A stretch of DNA of 64,000 nucleotides from Diphasiastrum complanatum (GCA_029204225.1 CM055097.1:15221853-15285852); one strand, 5' to 3'. Shown: positions 10,806-22,780, counted from the first letter of the stretch. Numbers and translations: made by a program. Notes: generated by a model from the letters alone, not told the origin.

Positions 10806-10818
10806 TGGTATCAGAGCC
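10806..10818 (+). promoter_or_regulatory. Primer binding site of LTR-N (initiator tRNA-Met type)
   Basis: TGGTATCAGAGCC starts two bases after the 5' LTR. It is complementary to the 3' end of plant initiator tRNA-Met, the usual primer of plant LTR elements. Confidence 0.9.
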
Positions 10819-13687
10819 CGACTAAGATGCAGTTTTGGATGGGATGGAAAGAAGTTCTACATCAAATTGGAATTGGAACGCACTTGGATTCATATCCTGG
10901 TTGGAGTGCTGTTTTTCAAGGGAATTGGGTTTGGATTCTCTGATTCTTGTGAAAAGCATGGAATCAAACTGGGTGGTAGAGTGCACTTCTCCTTGTTTGA
11001 TTTTGTTAGAGATGCTGTGAATTAGTGTGGAATTCATTCTTATTTTCTGAAGCCTTGAAAATTTTCCGTTTGAAGTAGAAGGATCTGCATGTGTAGATCC
11101 ACTTTCTTGATCAAATCTATTTTTTTTAGATGAATGATTTGCACGAGTCCATAACGGTTCGGACAATTTGATTCAGATTTGGCAAGATGTTTATTGATAG
11201 ATTGACGAGGAATCAATCTATCCTGATGGAATAGATTGGCTGTTGCTGGAAATTCGAATTTATGGTTTGCATGTGAGAATTTAAGGTTTTTCTAGACTGG
11301 TCCTCTTGTGTTTCATGTAGACTGAAAACTGAAAACATGAAATGGATTTAAAAATTAAAGATTCTCTAGAAGAACAGATTATAATTTGGAAAAAGGATTG
11401 CATGCAGTTGAGACCCTGTGAAACCATTTTTGGTTGGTGATTGCTGACGGATGAAAGAGTTTAGAACTGTAAAATATACAGTAACTCTTTTTCTTTTCTT
11501 TGGTTCATTGATATGGATTTTTAAACCTCTAAAAAATTGGATTTTTTGAAGAGGTTGACATCTGCTCAGTCCAAAGAGAGGCTAATGAAGGTTGCAATAC
11601 TGTTAGCAAACCTGCTTTGAAGAGTGGTAACCCTGTGGTTTGAACTTGAAACATGCTTTGAATATTTTTCCAAAAACTAATTTAAACCTTAGTGATCTCT
11701 GGACAACTGTTAATGTTGTTAGTCTGCTGAGGAGTTCTTTGGAAGCTATATCCATTATGTGGGTTAACCTGCAGCAGACAGAAACAAATTATTTAACTGT
11801 TGCAGATGATAGGTTGAATAGATGTGGAATTATTCACTTTAGAGATTTCCTAGATATGTTATTTTTACAAGAGATAGAAACTTCTGTAGCTGAGTTACAA
11901 GATTCTCAGTGAGATATGTGAGTAACACATGCGGATTTTGGAGGAATTTGCCAGATAAGGACATATGTATTTATGCATTGGATCATAGTGAGATTTTTCT
12001 CATATGTGTACGATTAATCTTGTGTGGATCTGCTATGTATTCCTAGTTACTAAGGTTATCTGGTGCACTTAACCTAGTTGTTGAACATAGACATGTGATC
12101 AAGTATTGTATTTGACAATTACTTGCAAAGCTAACAACTATTCTGATAGATCTATTGGTTAACTTAAAATGATTTGGATAATGATCTAAATGTGGTGCTG
12201 TACATGTACAATTAAAATCTATACCTAGACATTCAAGATTTCTAAATCATGAACAATTAACTTGAGTAGTTGATTTACTCCTGTGGAAGTTAATTGGTAA
12301 AATGGACAGTGTGAAGAGAATTCATTGGAAACTGTTTGTTTTGTGGATATTGCTTGTAAGACACATAAATTATGAGTCATTTGGATTCATTAGTTAATTG
12401 TGTGCATAGGATACTGATTTCTTGGATGAGTATTTCTCAGTTGAGAAATAGACTTGATTCATTAGTGATAGTATCTCAATGAGCTCAATTGGATACCGGA
12501 TTCTAATGGTGCCAAGAATGGTAAGCTGAATTTTGAGAATTCAGCAGGACTTTGTAATCTCTAGATGTTGTTCTAGGTGATTGTATAAAGTTTATCTTGT
12601 TAAAGACGTGTGTTATAATGGTCTTTAATTATTTGGATGATTGTAGAATTTGGAACTCATAATCGGATAAGAATCGGTTTGGAAGAATTTTCTTGGAATC
12701 CAGTGATTTTCCTTGTAGAAAAGATTTCAAAATGATTCTTATATTTCCTGAGTTGTATGTTGTACATATACTCTAGTATCTTCCAATGATTAAGTATGGT
12801 TTTGGAATCCTGTAATTTATGGTTGACAAATCATAAGATTCTAAATGTTTATGATTGACGGATCATATACTTAAAGATCATTTGAAGATTATAAGGAAAT
12901 GTGAAGTTCTTAAGATAATGAGAAATTCTTAATCAATTGGGTGAGTCAAGGATTTAGATCTGTTATTTGAACTCTAAATTTCTTTACTCTAGCACATACT
13001 TGAGGTTGTGTGGATCTCACATGCATTTTCATGAAGTATTTGCATACTTATGAGAGATTTGCTTATCTTTCAGATTGTAGTCTATAAGTGCTTGTGTACA
13101 AAGTTCAGTCTAAATCTCCAGTTTTTTAGGAGATAGATAAATCTATTAAGATACAGATAGATGCTGATTTCACGCATATGATGCTAGAAATGGGGCTGTT
13201 AACTCATTAGAGTAACTGCAGTACTCTGGTTTGAGTTATAATTGTCTGAGACTTGATGGATCTCCTAGAGATTTTAGATGGCTGAATTGTGATATTTTAG
13301 AATATTTGTATATTCTAAGAATATTTGTACCAAGAAGCATTATTTTCTACAAGAAATTGACATGGAATTTCTTTAGCTTTTGGATTTGATCTCTGAGATA
13401 AAGAAGTTAATTCACCCAGTGGTTCATGTAATTAGGATTACATGAAGGTGATGAACTTTTGTTTTGAAGTAGATCAACCCATTTGGAAGATTTATAGCTT
13501 AGTGTATCTTTTGGAATTTGAATTAGTATTCATGAGTAGAGGCAAGCAATTTAAATATTGTTGCATCTTTGAGTGCTTATTCAGATGGAAAGATCGGACT
13601 AAGAATAATGCTTCATGGGAAAGATTTGAAAGTCTAAGAAATAGTTTCATGTTTTCTTTTTTTCTGTTCTAAGGATAGAACCTATTT
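10819..13687 (+). other. Non-coding interior of LTR-N
   Basis: 2.9 kb, AT-rich, without a convincing reading frame or any gag, protease, RT or integrase motif on either strand. Its 3' third (about 12,950-13,455) has a diverged second copy at 31,480-31,995, which shows it is conserved sequence of a repeat family. Confidence 0.8.
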
Positions 13688-13700
13688 AAGGGAGGAAGAA
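13688..13700 (+). promoter_or_regulatory. Polypurine tract of LTR-N
   Basis: AAGGGAGGAAGAA lies immediately before the TG of the 3' LTR. Confidence 0.85.
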
Positions 13701-14189
13701 TGTTATGACCATATTCGGTTAAGGACTTGAATAGTCCTAATATGGTAGGCCGGCCCTCCAGTATTCGTGATTATTGGTCATGTCTAGATTTAATTCCACA
13801 TCAAGGCCTGTTGGTGACTAATGAACTTGAGAGGACCTAGACACTCTAATTGAGACATATGGAGTTGTGCATGTACATGTGACTGATATAGGCAGGATGT
13901 ATGCATGTAGAGTTGTGACCTATATATAGTTGACCTGCATGGGGACTGCATGTGCTCATGCATTGGATCCTACTCTATATATGTTGAGGTTCTTATTGGT
14001 CCGTCGACGACTTGGTCTAGGTTACCCGATGAGCTCTTCTCCTCTTGCTGTCACATTGGCATGGCTTGGGGGCTAGATCCAGGAGGATTCTCCAGGAGGG
14101 GTCTAGGTTTGGTTGGGTGGTTTTGCTCTACAGTCTCTCTTGTGTTTTCCTATCCTCATCTTAGGGGATTGTCCCTAGTGGTCCTTACA
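13701..14189 (+). repeat. 3' LTR of LTR-N
   Basis: 489 bp, TGTTATGACC to TCCTTACA, followed by the GTTGG target duplication. Compared with the 5' LTR it carries substitutions and a small insertion near 14,088-14,100. Confidence 0.93.
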
Positions 14190-14194
14190 GTTGG

Positions 14195-16485
14195 TGCCTT
14201 GGTATCTTTGTCAGGTTCAACATGTTGAAGAACTTTTGATTCTTGATTCTGGAAAATGCGTCTGCAACCATTTCTGTTGTGGAGCAGTATCGAAGGATCA
14301 CTTGCCCTGAGAAAACTTTCTCCTGAATGAAATGATACTGGATTTCTATGTGCTTGGATTTTCCATGAAATCTGAAATTCGGTGACAGTGGAATACAGCT
14401 CTAGTTGTCACGCAGAATGGTGGTAGCTTTGAACTGAGTGTGATGTAAGTCGTGAAGTAGCAACCCGATCCATACAGTTTCTTTTGAAGCTCGACATGCT
14501 GCGATGTACTCTACCTCAGTCGAAGAAAGCGCAACTGATTTCTGCTTGAGTTCCACGAAATTGGTCCCCTTGCCAAATAGAAACAGAACCCGGAGGTAGA
14601 TTTTTTGGTAGAGACTGTTCCTCCCCAATCTGAGTCGAAGTAGCCTCGCAGGATGAGTGAGTCGATAACATTTCCATCATAACATAAAATGTGATCTAAA
14701 CTTCCCTGAATATATCTCATCACTCTCTTTCATGCTTTCCAATGAGAGATCCTAGAATTAGACATGAATTGACTTAACGTGCTAACAATGTATGCTAAAT
14801 CTGGTCTAGTACACAACATTGCATACATCAAAGATCCTATTAGTGAATGATAAGGGTACTTAGCTATGTCAAGTACTTCACTATCAAAATCAGCACAAGT
14901 AGGTTTAGTCAATACTATACTTGAATCCATTGGAGTATCAATTGGTTTGTAATCAGACATATGAAACTTTTCTAAAATGCCCTTTAGATATGTCTGCTGG
15001 CCAAGATAGATCTTCTTCTGAAGCTTATTTCTAGTAATGTGAATTACTAGCAAAGAATGGACAGCTCCTAAATCAGTGACGTCAAATTCCTTTGACAGAT
15101 CACTCTTAGTAGTGTGTAGAAGAAAAGTGTCATTGTGTGCAAATCCCAATTGAATGAGATAAGAGTTGATTTTATCAAACCATTCTCTTGCGGCCTGTTT
15201 CAGACCGTAGATTGCTTTGTGGAACTTGCACACTTTGTGCTCTTGGCCTTTGACTTCAAATCCTTCCAATTGGAAGGTATACAACTCCTCTTCGACGTTG
15301 CCATTGAGAAATGTTGTCTTGACATCCATTTGATGCATTTCGAGATCTTCTGCGGCTGCTAACGCAATCAGAGTCCTGATTGACTGCATCTTGACGACAG
15401 GACTGAAAATTTCTTGATAATCCACTCCTTGGACTTGAGTGAATTATTTAGCCACCAGCTGTGCTTTCCATTTAGCACTGGAATCATCAGAGTTGATCTT
15501 CTTCTTGAAGATCCACTTGTTGTCGATAACTCTCTTGTGAGTGAGGAAGTCGACCAGTGTCTAGATCTGGTTCATCAAAAGTGAGTTGTACTCGCATTCC
15601 ATAGCTTCTTGCCACTTCACAACATCCTTGGAGTTAATTGCTTCAGCTAGGCTCTTTGGTTCTTTTGATGAAGTCCAGAATGATTGAGGTGTATACCTCT
15701 CATGAAATATCCAAGTCCGTGAGGATCTGCAGACGTTTGGTTGACCAGGATATGATGATGTTTCTTTTTGAGTTTCTAAAGATTTGCTCAAGCTAGCTTG
15801 GTCTGGTCTGATGGCAAGTACTGTTGGCTGCTCGGCTTCTATAGCTGTAGCTGTAGGTTCTGTAGAAGAAACATTATCATGGAAAAATCCATGCTACGTA
15901 AAATAGGATGAAATGTCATAGCATTGTTTATCGATGGTTGTTTGAAATCATAGTATGTATGTTCTTGAAATATTACATCCCTAGAGACAAATACTACATT
16001 GGTGGATGGATCATAGACTTTATAAGCTTTACGTTCATCAAGATAGCGAATGAAAATACATTTATTTGTCCTATGATCTAGCTTCTTCCTAAGCTATTAA
16101 GGAATGTGAACAAAACATATACAACCAAAGATTTTTAAATGGCTGACACTAGGCTTGTGCCCATGCCAAACTTCATGAGGAGTTTTGTTGTTGACGGCTT
16201 TGGTGCTAGATCTGTTCTGCACGTAACAGGCTGTGGCAGTAGCTTCTGCCCAAAATTTTGCAAGTAGGTGTGTTTGATGTAGCATGGATCTGACTGAGTT
16301 GAGAAGAGTTCGATTCTTCCTTTCTGCAATCTCGTTTTCTGCCTTTGACGATAGTTGGTTGAGTCGATAAGTCGAACTCCCCGATAAATCGGATAAGTCC
16401 GACAAGTCGGGTGATTTTGACAACTTAGACTACCACTCTCTTGTCGATCTTTCATAATAGAGTATTTATGCAGACTGTGCGACAA
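14195..16485 (-). pseudogene. Copia-A pol, minus-strand copy (integrase - RT - RNase H)
   Basis: From high to low coordinates: end of the integrase core (ERKNRTLLNSVRSML, KFWAEATATACYVQNRSS, HLKIFGCICFVHIP; 16,097-16,485, two frames), start of RT (15,561-15,791), RT body (14,730-15,425; MDVKTTFLNGNVEEELY, KAIYGLKQAAREWFDKINSY), and the RNase H region (14,401-14,723; KSVALSSTEVEYIAACRA). The order is Ty1/copia. In the RT body an in-frame deletion of about 35 codons after QLGFAHND removes the catalytic YVDD present in the sister copy at 28,220, so the long frame there is misleading. Gag, protease and the first integrase motifs are absent. The 3' end continues across the LTR-N insertion into the LTR at 10,305. 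Confidence 0.93.
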
Positions 16486-17100
16486 TGCGAGTAAAATTGC
16501 AGGAGAGAGAGAGAGAGAGCGAGAGAGAGGACTGAACTGCCTATCCCCGCATACATTGATGCTTCCCTCATCTCAGCTTCCTCATAGGGTTATTCTGTGA
16601 CCATTAGAGATGCCATTCCAATCACAATTGCCCAAGCCGCCTCACCCCCACAAACGCGAGCAAAATATGAATGGAACTAGATTAACATTTGATTTATGAG
16701 AGTAGAGAGAATAAATCCAACATCAAACCTTGAAATATTGGGACACTTAGATTGGTTTATGGACAGATCAAGAAAGGTTCTTATTGAAGGAGAAACAGGA
16801 ATTGTGAAGGTAATCAATTCTTTTATAATTCAATACTTAGAAACTAACAAAACCTTTGTAGGAGGCACTATACTAGACCTAATCTTCTCCCAATGGTCTG
16901 TTAGTATAAGGATCGCCTAGTGAAAATCTGACTAGATCTTGTTGCATGCAACCAAAAGGACACATGTGGAGCAAAACCACCCAACCAATAAGAAATGGCT
17001 AGTCAATACCCTAACCACTTCACCCCCATGCCATGGTGAATGAATGCAAGAGAGGAAGCGCGCCTTGATTCAAGGAACAGAAAATCCAATAGGTCGATGG
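16486..17100. other. Unassigned segment between two facing Copia-A copies
   Basis: About 600 bp without a recognisable gene. It includes a short GA microsatellite (16,503-16,528). Minus-strand bases around 16,965-16,995 share the phrase GGTTGGGTGGTTTTGCTCCA with the LTR-N LTR (about 10,721-10,746), which may be a fragment or chance. Confidence 0.5.
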
Positions 17101-19341
17101 GCGAGTTTCCACTATTTTATGTCACCAATGTTCTTCACATACCTCAGTTGTCAAAGAACCTATTGTCAGTTTCTAAGATGACTGATGAGGGCTACACTAT
17201 TACTTTCTCATCTGAGCAGTGTACAATATTTGATGAAGATATTACTCTAACTACATGTACTAGAGTCGGAAATCTTTACATACTCTCTAATTCAGTTGTA
17301 TTAGCTAGTATCTCTAATGGAAATGTAAACAATAATGCTATTCTGTGGCATAGTCGATTTGGACACGCGAATACAAGATCACTTTCCTATATGCATTGTA
17401 ATAATTTAGTTGATGGATTAGATTTTCCTTCTTCATTAGATAGAAAATATTTCTTTTGTGAATCATGGGAAACACTCTAGAAGCAAATTTCCCAAATCAC
17501 ATTCCATCAAAACAAAGCATGTATTGGATCTTGTACATTGTAATCTTTGTGGTCCAATGCCAACTCTGTCCTTAAGAGATGCAATCTATTTTATTTCTTT
17601 CGTAGATGATTATTCTAGATGGTCTATAGTCATGTTAACTAAACACAAATCTGAAGCCTTTGAATGCTTCAAGAGATTCAAGGCAATGGCTGAGACACAA
17701 ACGTCTACAAAAGTGAAAGCATTCTGAACTGATGGTGGCAGCGAATACCTCTCTAACGAGATGTCCGACTACCTGGCTGAACATGGTATTAGAAGACAGT
17801 TCACTACGTCCTATTCACCTCAACAGAATGGGACTGCAGAAAGGAAGAACTAAACTCTTCTCAACTCAGCCAGAGCCACGCTACATCAATCACATCTACT
17901 TGCGAAGTTCTGGGTAGAAGCTACTGCCACAGTCTGCTATGTACAAAACTAATCTAGCACCAAAGCTGTCAACAACAAAACTCCTTATGAAGTTTGGATG
18001 GACACAAGCCTAGTGTCAACCATTTAGAAATGTTTGGTTGTATATGTTTTGTTCACATTCCTAAACAGCTTAGAAAGAAGCTGGATCATAGGACAAATAA
18101 ATGTATTTTCATTGGCTCTCCTGATGAACATAAAGGTTACAAAGTTTATGATCCATCCGCCAATATAGTATTTGTCTCTAGGGATGTAATATTTCAAGAA
18201 CATACATACTATGATTTCAAACAACCATCGATAAACGATGCTATGTCATTTCACCATATTTTACGTAGCATGGAATCATCCAACGATAATGTTTCTTTTA
18301 CAGAACCTGTAGCTACAGCTACAGAAGCTGAGTAGCCGAGAGTACCTGTCATCAGGCTAGACCAAGTCAGCTCAAACAAATCTGAAGAACTTCAAAAAGA
18401 AGCATCATCGCATCCTGGTCAACCAAACATCCGTCCTTACGGACTCGGACAGTTCTTGAGAGGTATATACCTCGATCATTCTGGACTTCATTAGAAGAAC
18501 CAGAGAGCCTAGTCGAAGCAATTAACTCCAAGGATGTTGTGAAGTGGGAAGAAGCTATGGAAAGTGAGTACAAATCACTTACGAACCGGACCTAGACATT
18601 GGTCGACTTTTTCACTCATAAGAGAGTATCAACAACAAGTGGATCTTCAAGAAGAAGATCAACTCTGATGGTTCCATTGCTAAATGGAAAGCACGACTGG
18701 TGGCTAAAGGATTCACTCAAGTCCAAGGAATGTATTATCAAAAGAAAATTAGTCCTGTCATCAAGATGCAATCAATCAAGACTCTGATTGCATTAGCAAC
18801 CGCGGAAGACCTTGAAATGCACCAAATGGATGTCAAGACAACGTTTCTCAACGGCAACGTCTAAGAAGAACTGTATATCTTCCAACCGAAGGGATTCGAA
18901 GTCAAAGGCTAAGAGCAGAAAGTGTTCAAGTTGCACAAAGCAGTCTACAGTCTGAAACAGACTGCAAGAGCATGGTTTGATAGAATCAACTCTTATCTCA
19001 TTCAATTGGGTTTTGCAAACAATTCAGCTGATTGTAATGTTTATTCCAACCATATAGGTATACATTCAGTTCACATAGCTCTTTACGTAGATGTATAACG
19101 ACACTTCTCTTTTGCACACTACTAAGAGTGATCTATAAAAGGAATTTGACATGACTGATTTAGGTGCTGCCCATTCTTTGTCAGGAATTCACATTACTAG
19201 AAATAGACTTCAGAATAAGATCTATTTTAGCCAGTAGGCATATCTAAAAGGAATTTTAGAAAATTTCATATGTCTGATTGCAAACCAATTGATACTCCAA
19301 TGGATCCAAGTATAGTATTGACTAAACCTACTTGTGCTGAA
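17101..19341 (+). pseudogene. Copia-A pol, plus-strand copy joined to an LTR tail
   Basis: In order: the GAG-pre-integrase zone (YILSNSVVLASISN, LWHSRFGHANTRS; 17,040-17,480), integrase catalytic core (FVDDYSRWSIVMLTKHKSEA, then TDGGSEY, then PQQNGTAERKN; 17,458-17,860), integrase C-terminus (17,994-18,335), and RT (18,600-19,340; MDVKTTFLNGNV present). A CGA-to-TGA type stop precedes TDGG, another stop follows AERKN, and there are several frameshifts. The YVDD box is damaged near 19,085-19,095. At about 19,341 the RT breaks off inside LTKPTCA and continues straight into the second half of a Copia-A LTR, so RNase H and the first part of the LTR were deleted. Confidence 0.9.
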
Positions 19342-19815
19342 TATAGCAGCAACACACTTTTCTATCTGTGTATAGCGTAGATGAATGCTTGTTGTGATTT
19401 GAATGCACTTCATTTCTATTTGATCGCACTTGTTTATTCACTCTGATCAGAACACGGACGTCTACGACTCCTTAGCTTCTGATCAGACGATGGCTGTCTT
19501 TGACGCCAGAGAAACTCGCCATCATTTTTGTAGCACTGTCAATGCATTCACAACTAAACTTCTGATTAAATCCATTTCCAGTAATACCACACAAAAACCA
19601 TTTTTAATCTCTTCGGTGGACTCTACTCATTTTGTTTTTGTGAGTATGAATTAATTTATAAGATCTTGTTGGGAAACAAAACATTTAAGCTATGATTGTA
19701 CTTAGCATAAACATTCTATTAGACTGTTTTTGCATCTAGTAGCCCATTGCAATGGGAGAGCTGTTTCGCAAATATTCTTGCTCTCTTCTCCGTTCGCACT
19801 CTCTGTGCCCCATCA
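19342..19815 (+). repeat. Copia-A LTR, 3' part only
   Basis: It matches 25,500-25,978 and 30,815-31,292 from ATATAGCAGCAACAC to the CCCCATCA end. The upstream U3 and TATA box are missing. Confidence 0.85.
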
Positions 19816-20160
19816 GCTTCTGATCCTACTGCCCACTCACTCAAGCTTCCGCTCACATTATCACTCCGACATTGTATCAAAGCCTCTGTTTTGATCAGAG
19901 CTCCTCTAATCCGATATCAATCACTCATCTTTGATAAACCATCAATTTTCAACAGGTGGTGCAACCCCAATGAGCTTATGGGAGAGGGCTTTGACACCAA
20001 TTTATACTTGAGAGTGTGGGATAAGTCAACAAAAGAGATGAAGATTTTGAATGAGATGTTCCATCACCAATTCCTAGAGTATGCAGATCCCTTATTCATA
20101 GATAACAATATTGGCAAGAAAATCATAAGCACCACGAGGAAATTTGCCTCTAGGACATAG
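19816..20160 (+). other. Short unidentified ORF after a truncated LTR
   Basis: An open frame runs from inside the LTR (first Met 19,747) to a stop at 20,160. The part outside the LTR, about 110 codons, ends with a helix-rich, charged stretch (FDTNLYLRVWDKSTKE, MKILNEMFHHQFLEYADPLF). A possible 3' splice site (TTTTCAACAG) at about 19,955 precedes this stretch, so it might be a fragment of a captured or old host exon. I do not recognise a family. A chance frame cannot be excluded. Confidence 0.25.
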
Positions 20161-20819
20161 AGCATTCAATCTCATGAGTGTCACCATGACCACTCAACAT
20201 CATGAGTCTTTTCCATTTGTCTCAGTTGTTAATCTCATGAGTCACACCATGAGATGCCTTTGACTAGTTAAAAAAAGAAAATAAGGGTCATAGCTCACCT
20301 TCAGTCTTACCATACGCTAGTCATCAAGAGTATGCTCAACCACAAGTTATCCCCATCTCGACCCTACCCTTGAATTAGATGTGGTAGCTAACATAGTCAC
20401 ATCTAGTTGCCACGCATGGCAATTAACAAAGCTAGTATTGTTGAACCAACTTTCAATAGTTTGGAAGGCAAAAAATTCAAATTTGCGTCATTCTCAATCA
20501 AATAGAAACTGTACCTACAACATCCACATATTATCATAACATCAATGAACACATAGTTGTATGTAGATCCTTGCTACTATGATGCTACCATTGTTATTGG
20601 CTCAAATATTAACCACAACAATTACACAACCAACTATGGTTGTTCCTTATTCTTGCTACTATGATGTTACCATTGGTATTGGCTCACCTATTAGCCCCAA
20701 CAATTACACAACTAGCTATGTGTTACGTCCATGTCCAGTATGTGGGATTCAGAGTAACTCTTAACATGGATAGCCAGTCACTCCAGTGTATATGGTTATT
20801 GGTTATGCCTCGTCATTCC
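20161..20819. repeat. Unassigned sequence with an imperfect tandem duplication of about 80 bp
   Basis: At 20,570-20,642 and 20,651-20,722 the same segment (TTGCTACTATGATG, CCATTG, ATTGGCTCA, CAACAATTACACAA) occurs twice with substitutions. At 20,170-20,255 the phrase CTCATGAGT with CACCATGA recurs. No gene is supported. Confidence 0.55.
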
Positions 20820-21653
20820 TGTGGAAAAAGTACAAAAAGGACCAAGAGTGGATCCTAATCTGATCCTCAAGAGGGATTGGTTGTCAGATTACTTGATCTA
20901 TCAATCTACTTCAGATTAAGATCAATCTAGATCAATTCTAGACACAAAATCCTAACAAGAACAATAATTAATTGAAGGTAAGTGTACTTTATGGTTTCAC
21001 ACATGTGAAACACTGTCTGAGTATGGACTCCAACCTGAAAATCAAGTACACATTGATAGAACCTCAAAACAATCAAAACAAATGTAGACAAATGGAGAGA
21101 ATCACTCAAAATTGCTTCCAAAACCAAGATTGGTGTCTCACTCTGATTATGGCCAAATGTGGCTCTATATATACAATAAGTGGGAGCTCATGGTACTGAT
21201 CATCCCTCTGATCCCACATGTGTGAAGGTGCTTTGTCATATGATGATTCATCATGCAAAACTGACACTTGGACAAAACCTTCTATTTTGAGCACTTTTGG
21301 TCCATTTTCCTTCTATATGGAGATCTACTTGGAAATCTTCTAGATGTCCAAATTCGTCTACTTCAGCTTATTCCACACGTGTGATTTGTCCTCTACACAT
21401 GGGATGTGACACCTAACCAAAATATTTGGCTCATGCAATCAATAGATTGATGCCATGTGTCATATAATCTAGAAAACTAGTTTTTGGCCTTTTTAGCCAC
21501 TAGAACTTGAATTAAATCATATGTACAACCTATATGATTATGGTACATGACAAGTACACTATTTTCACACATGGGAACAGGCTCCACCCATGTGTAATCA
21601 TCCTATATACATGATTTTTGGCCTCTACCAAGCTTATTTTTGCATTTTTCACA
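20820..21653 (-). repeat. 3' LTR of LTR-X
   Basis: 834 bp, bounded by TGTGG on plus (CCACA on minus) and TTCACA on plus (TGTGAA on minus). A minus-strand TATA box (TGTATATATAGAGCC) lies at about 21,163-21,177. Confidence 0.88.
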
Positions 21654-21760
21654 CTCCTCAAAAATCTAGCTTGGTAAATCTAGCTTGAAGGAAAACATGA
21701 TGATCTTGAACTTGACTCCATGGGTTGAATTGGTCTTTGCTGGTCCAAAAGGTGTGAAGA

Positions 21761-22780
21761 TCAGCCAATGAGCTTGAAGTTGATCTGAAATCGCCATATC
21801 CATGATAGTGCTTCTTTGATGTTGACATCTTTGATGAGCTTGAGAGCTTTGTACCATCCTAGCACCTCCAAAATTGATTCCTTCCAATTTTCATGTGGAT
21901 GCTTGACCTTGAGGCTTGCTCCTTCTTCATGTGCATGATCCTTTATGAAAAAATAAAGATTTCTTCTTGATTTATTAGGATCACAAAGATCTACCATCAT
22001 GTTACCACGATCTAGAGAATTAGACTCATCCAAATTGGCAAGAATATGCATGCTATAATAACAAAGTGTTTGCATCATATCTTCATGCTTGTTTACCATG
22101 CTAATCTCAGATCCAATGAGGCTAAATACTTAATTATGGAGATAAGTGTCTTTATAAGATGATTCACTTACTCTCGTAAAGAGTTTACAATTTGCCTCAA
22201 TACAAATTTTCAAACTATGAGTGAACAAATCACTTTTGCTCTTGCATGACTCAAGAGCATACATTTGATGAAATAACCATTTGCTTTCTAATTGATTTAA
22301 AATCAATTTCAACCTTTTAAGAACATCATCTATGTTCTCAAGAGAGACTTCATACTCAACTAGTATGGCTTTACTCCAATTTTGAGATGCAATGATTGAT
22401 TTATCAAATGACATAAGAGAAGTAAGTATGAGATGTATACCACATGAGATATGCTCCTCTTTCCCTTGAAATGTGAGCCACATGGACTCAACCATATCTC
22501 TTGAGTTTCTTTTTGGAATCACAATTTGAGAAGGTCTCTCCTCCTCAATCCTTGGCACACTTGAACCTTGAGAAGGATTCTCCTCCTCAATCCTTGGCAC
22601 ATTTGAACCTTGAGATGACTCCTTAAGATTCTCTTCATGGTGCTCCTTTTTTATGGAAAGACGAGACCTCCATGTCTCATAATGATCACAACAAGTATGA
22701 CCATTCAATATGCACTTCCTATGATTATCAAGATTACTTATGCTAGAAGCATAAGTCCAAAAACCACCACAACTTGGCAT
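21761..22780 (-). pseudogene. Unidentified ORF of the LTR-X element (one in-frame stop)
   Basis: A minus-strand frame from the Met at 22,780 runs about 340 codons, interrupted once by TAA at about 22,131; the frame is identical on both sides (22,780-22,130, then 22,099-21,761). The N-terminal part has cysteines and histidines (CGGFW, CILNGHTCCDHYE) and a short tandem repeat (PRIEEENPSQ, PRIEEERPSQ); the rest is predicted helical with many Leu/Lys/Glu (DVLKRLKLILNQLESKW). It has no knuckle, no DSG protease and no polymerase motif. I do not recognise a family. Its position, alone between primer site and polypurine tract, is that of gag; it could also be a captured host fragment. With near-identical LTRs, this stop must be recent or the protein is not needed for mobility. 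Confidence 0.6.

Larger units (their letters stand above)
10329..14189 (+). mobile_element. LTR-N: complete non-autonomous LTR retrotransposon, target duplication GTTGG
   Basis: It has two direct LTRs (10,329-10,804 and 13,701-14,189) starting TGTTA and ending TTACA, a primer binding site directly after the 5' LTR, a polypurine tract directly before the 3' LTR, and a perfect 5 bp target duplication GTTGG (10,324-10,328 and 14,190-14,194). The 2.9 kb interior has no coding potential: the longest frames are 60-115 codons on either strand and resemble no retroelement protein. It fits a LARD-type element that must borrow gag and pol from another family. The LTRs differ at many positions by eye, so the insertion is not recent. 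It sits inside the minus-strand Copia-A element, just upstream of that element's polypurine tract. Confidence 0.93.

Noticed and set aside
10822-11166. Minus-strand 114-codon frame inside LTR-N
   Set aside because: It overlaps the primer-site region on the opposite strand to the element and has no recognisable motif; regarded as chance.
16960-17040. Possible SINE-like or LTR-N fragment on the minus strand (TGAAGTGGTTAGGG)
   Set aside because: Only an A-box-like word and one shared phrase; no B box or element ends.
20927-21294. Short frames repeated identically at 23,727-24,094
   Set aside because: They are duplicated only because they lie in the two LTRs of LTR-X; no protein features and conflicting strands.
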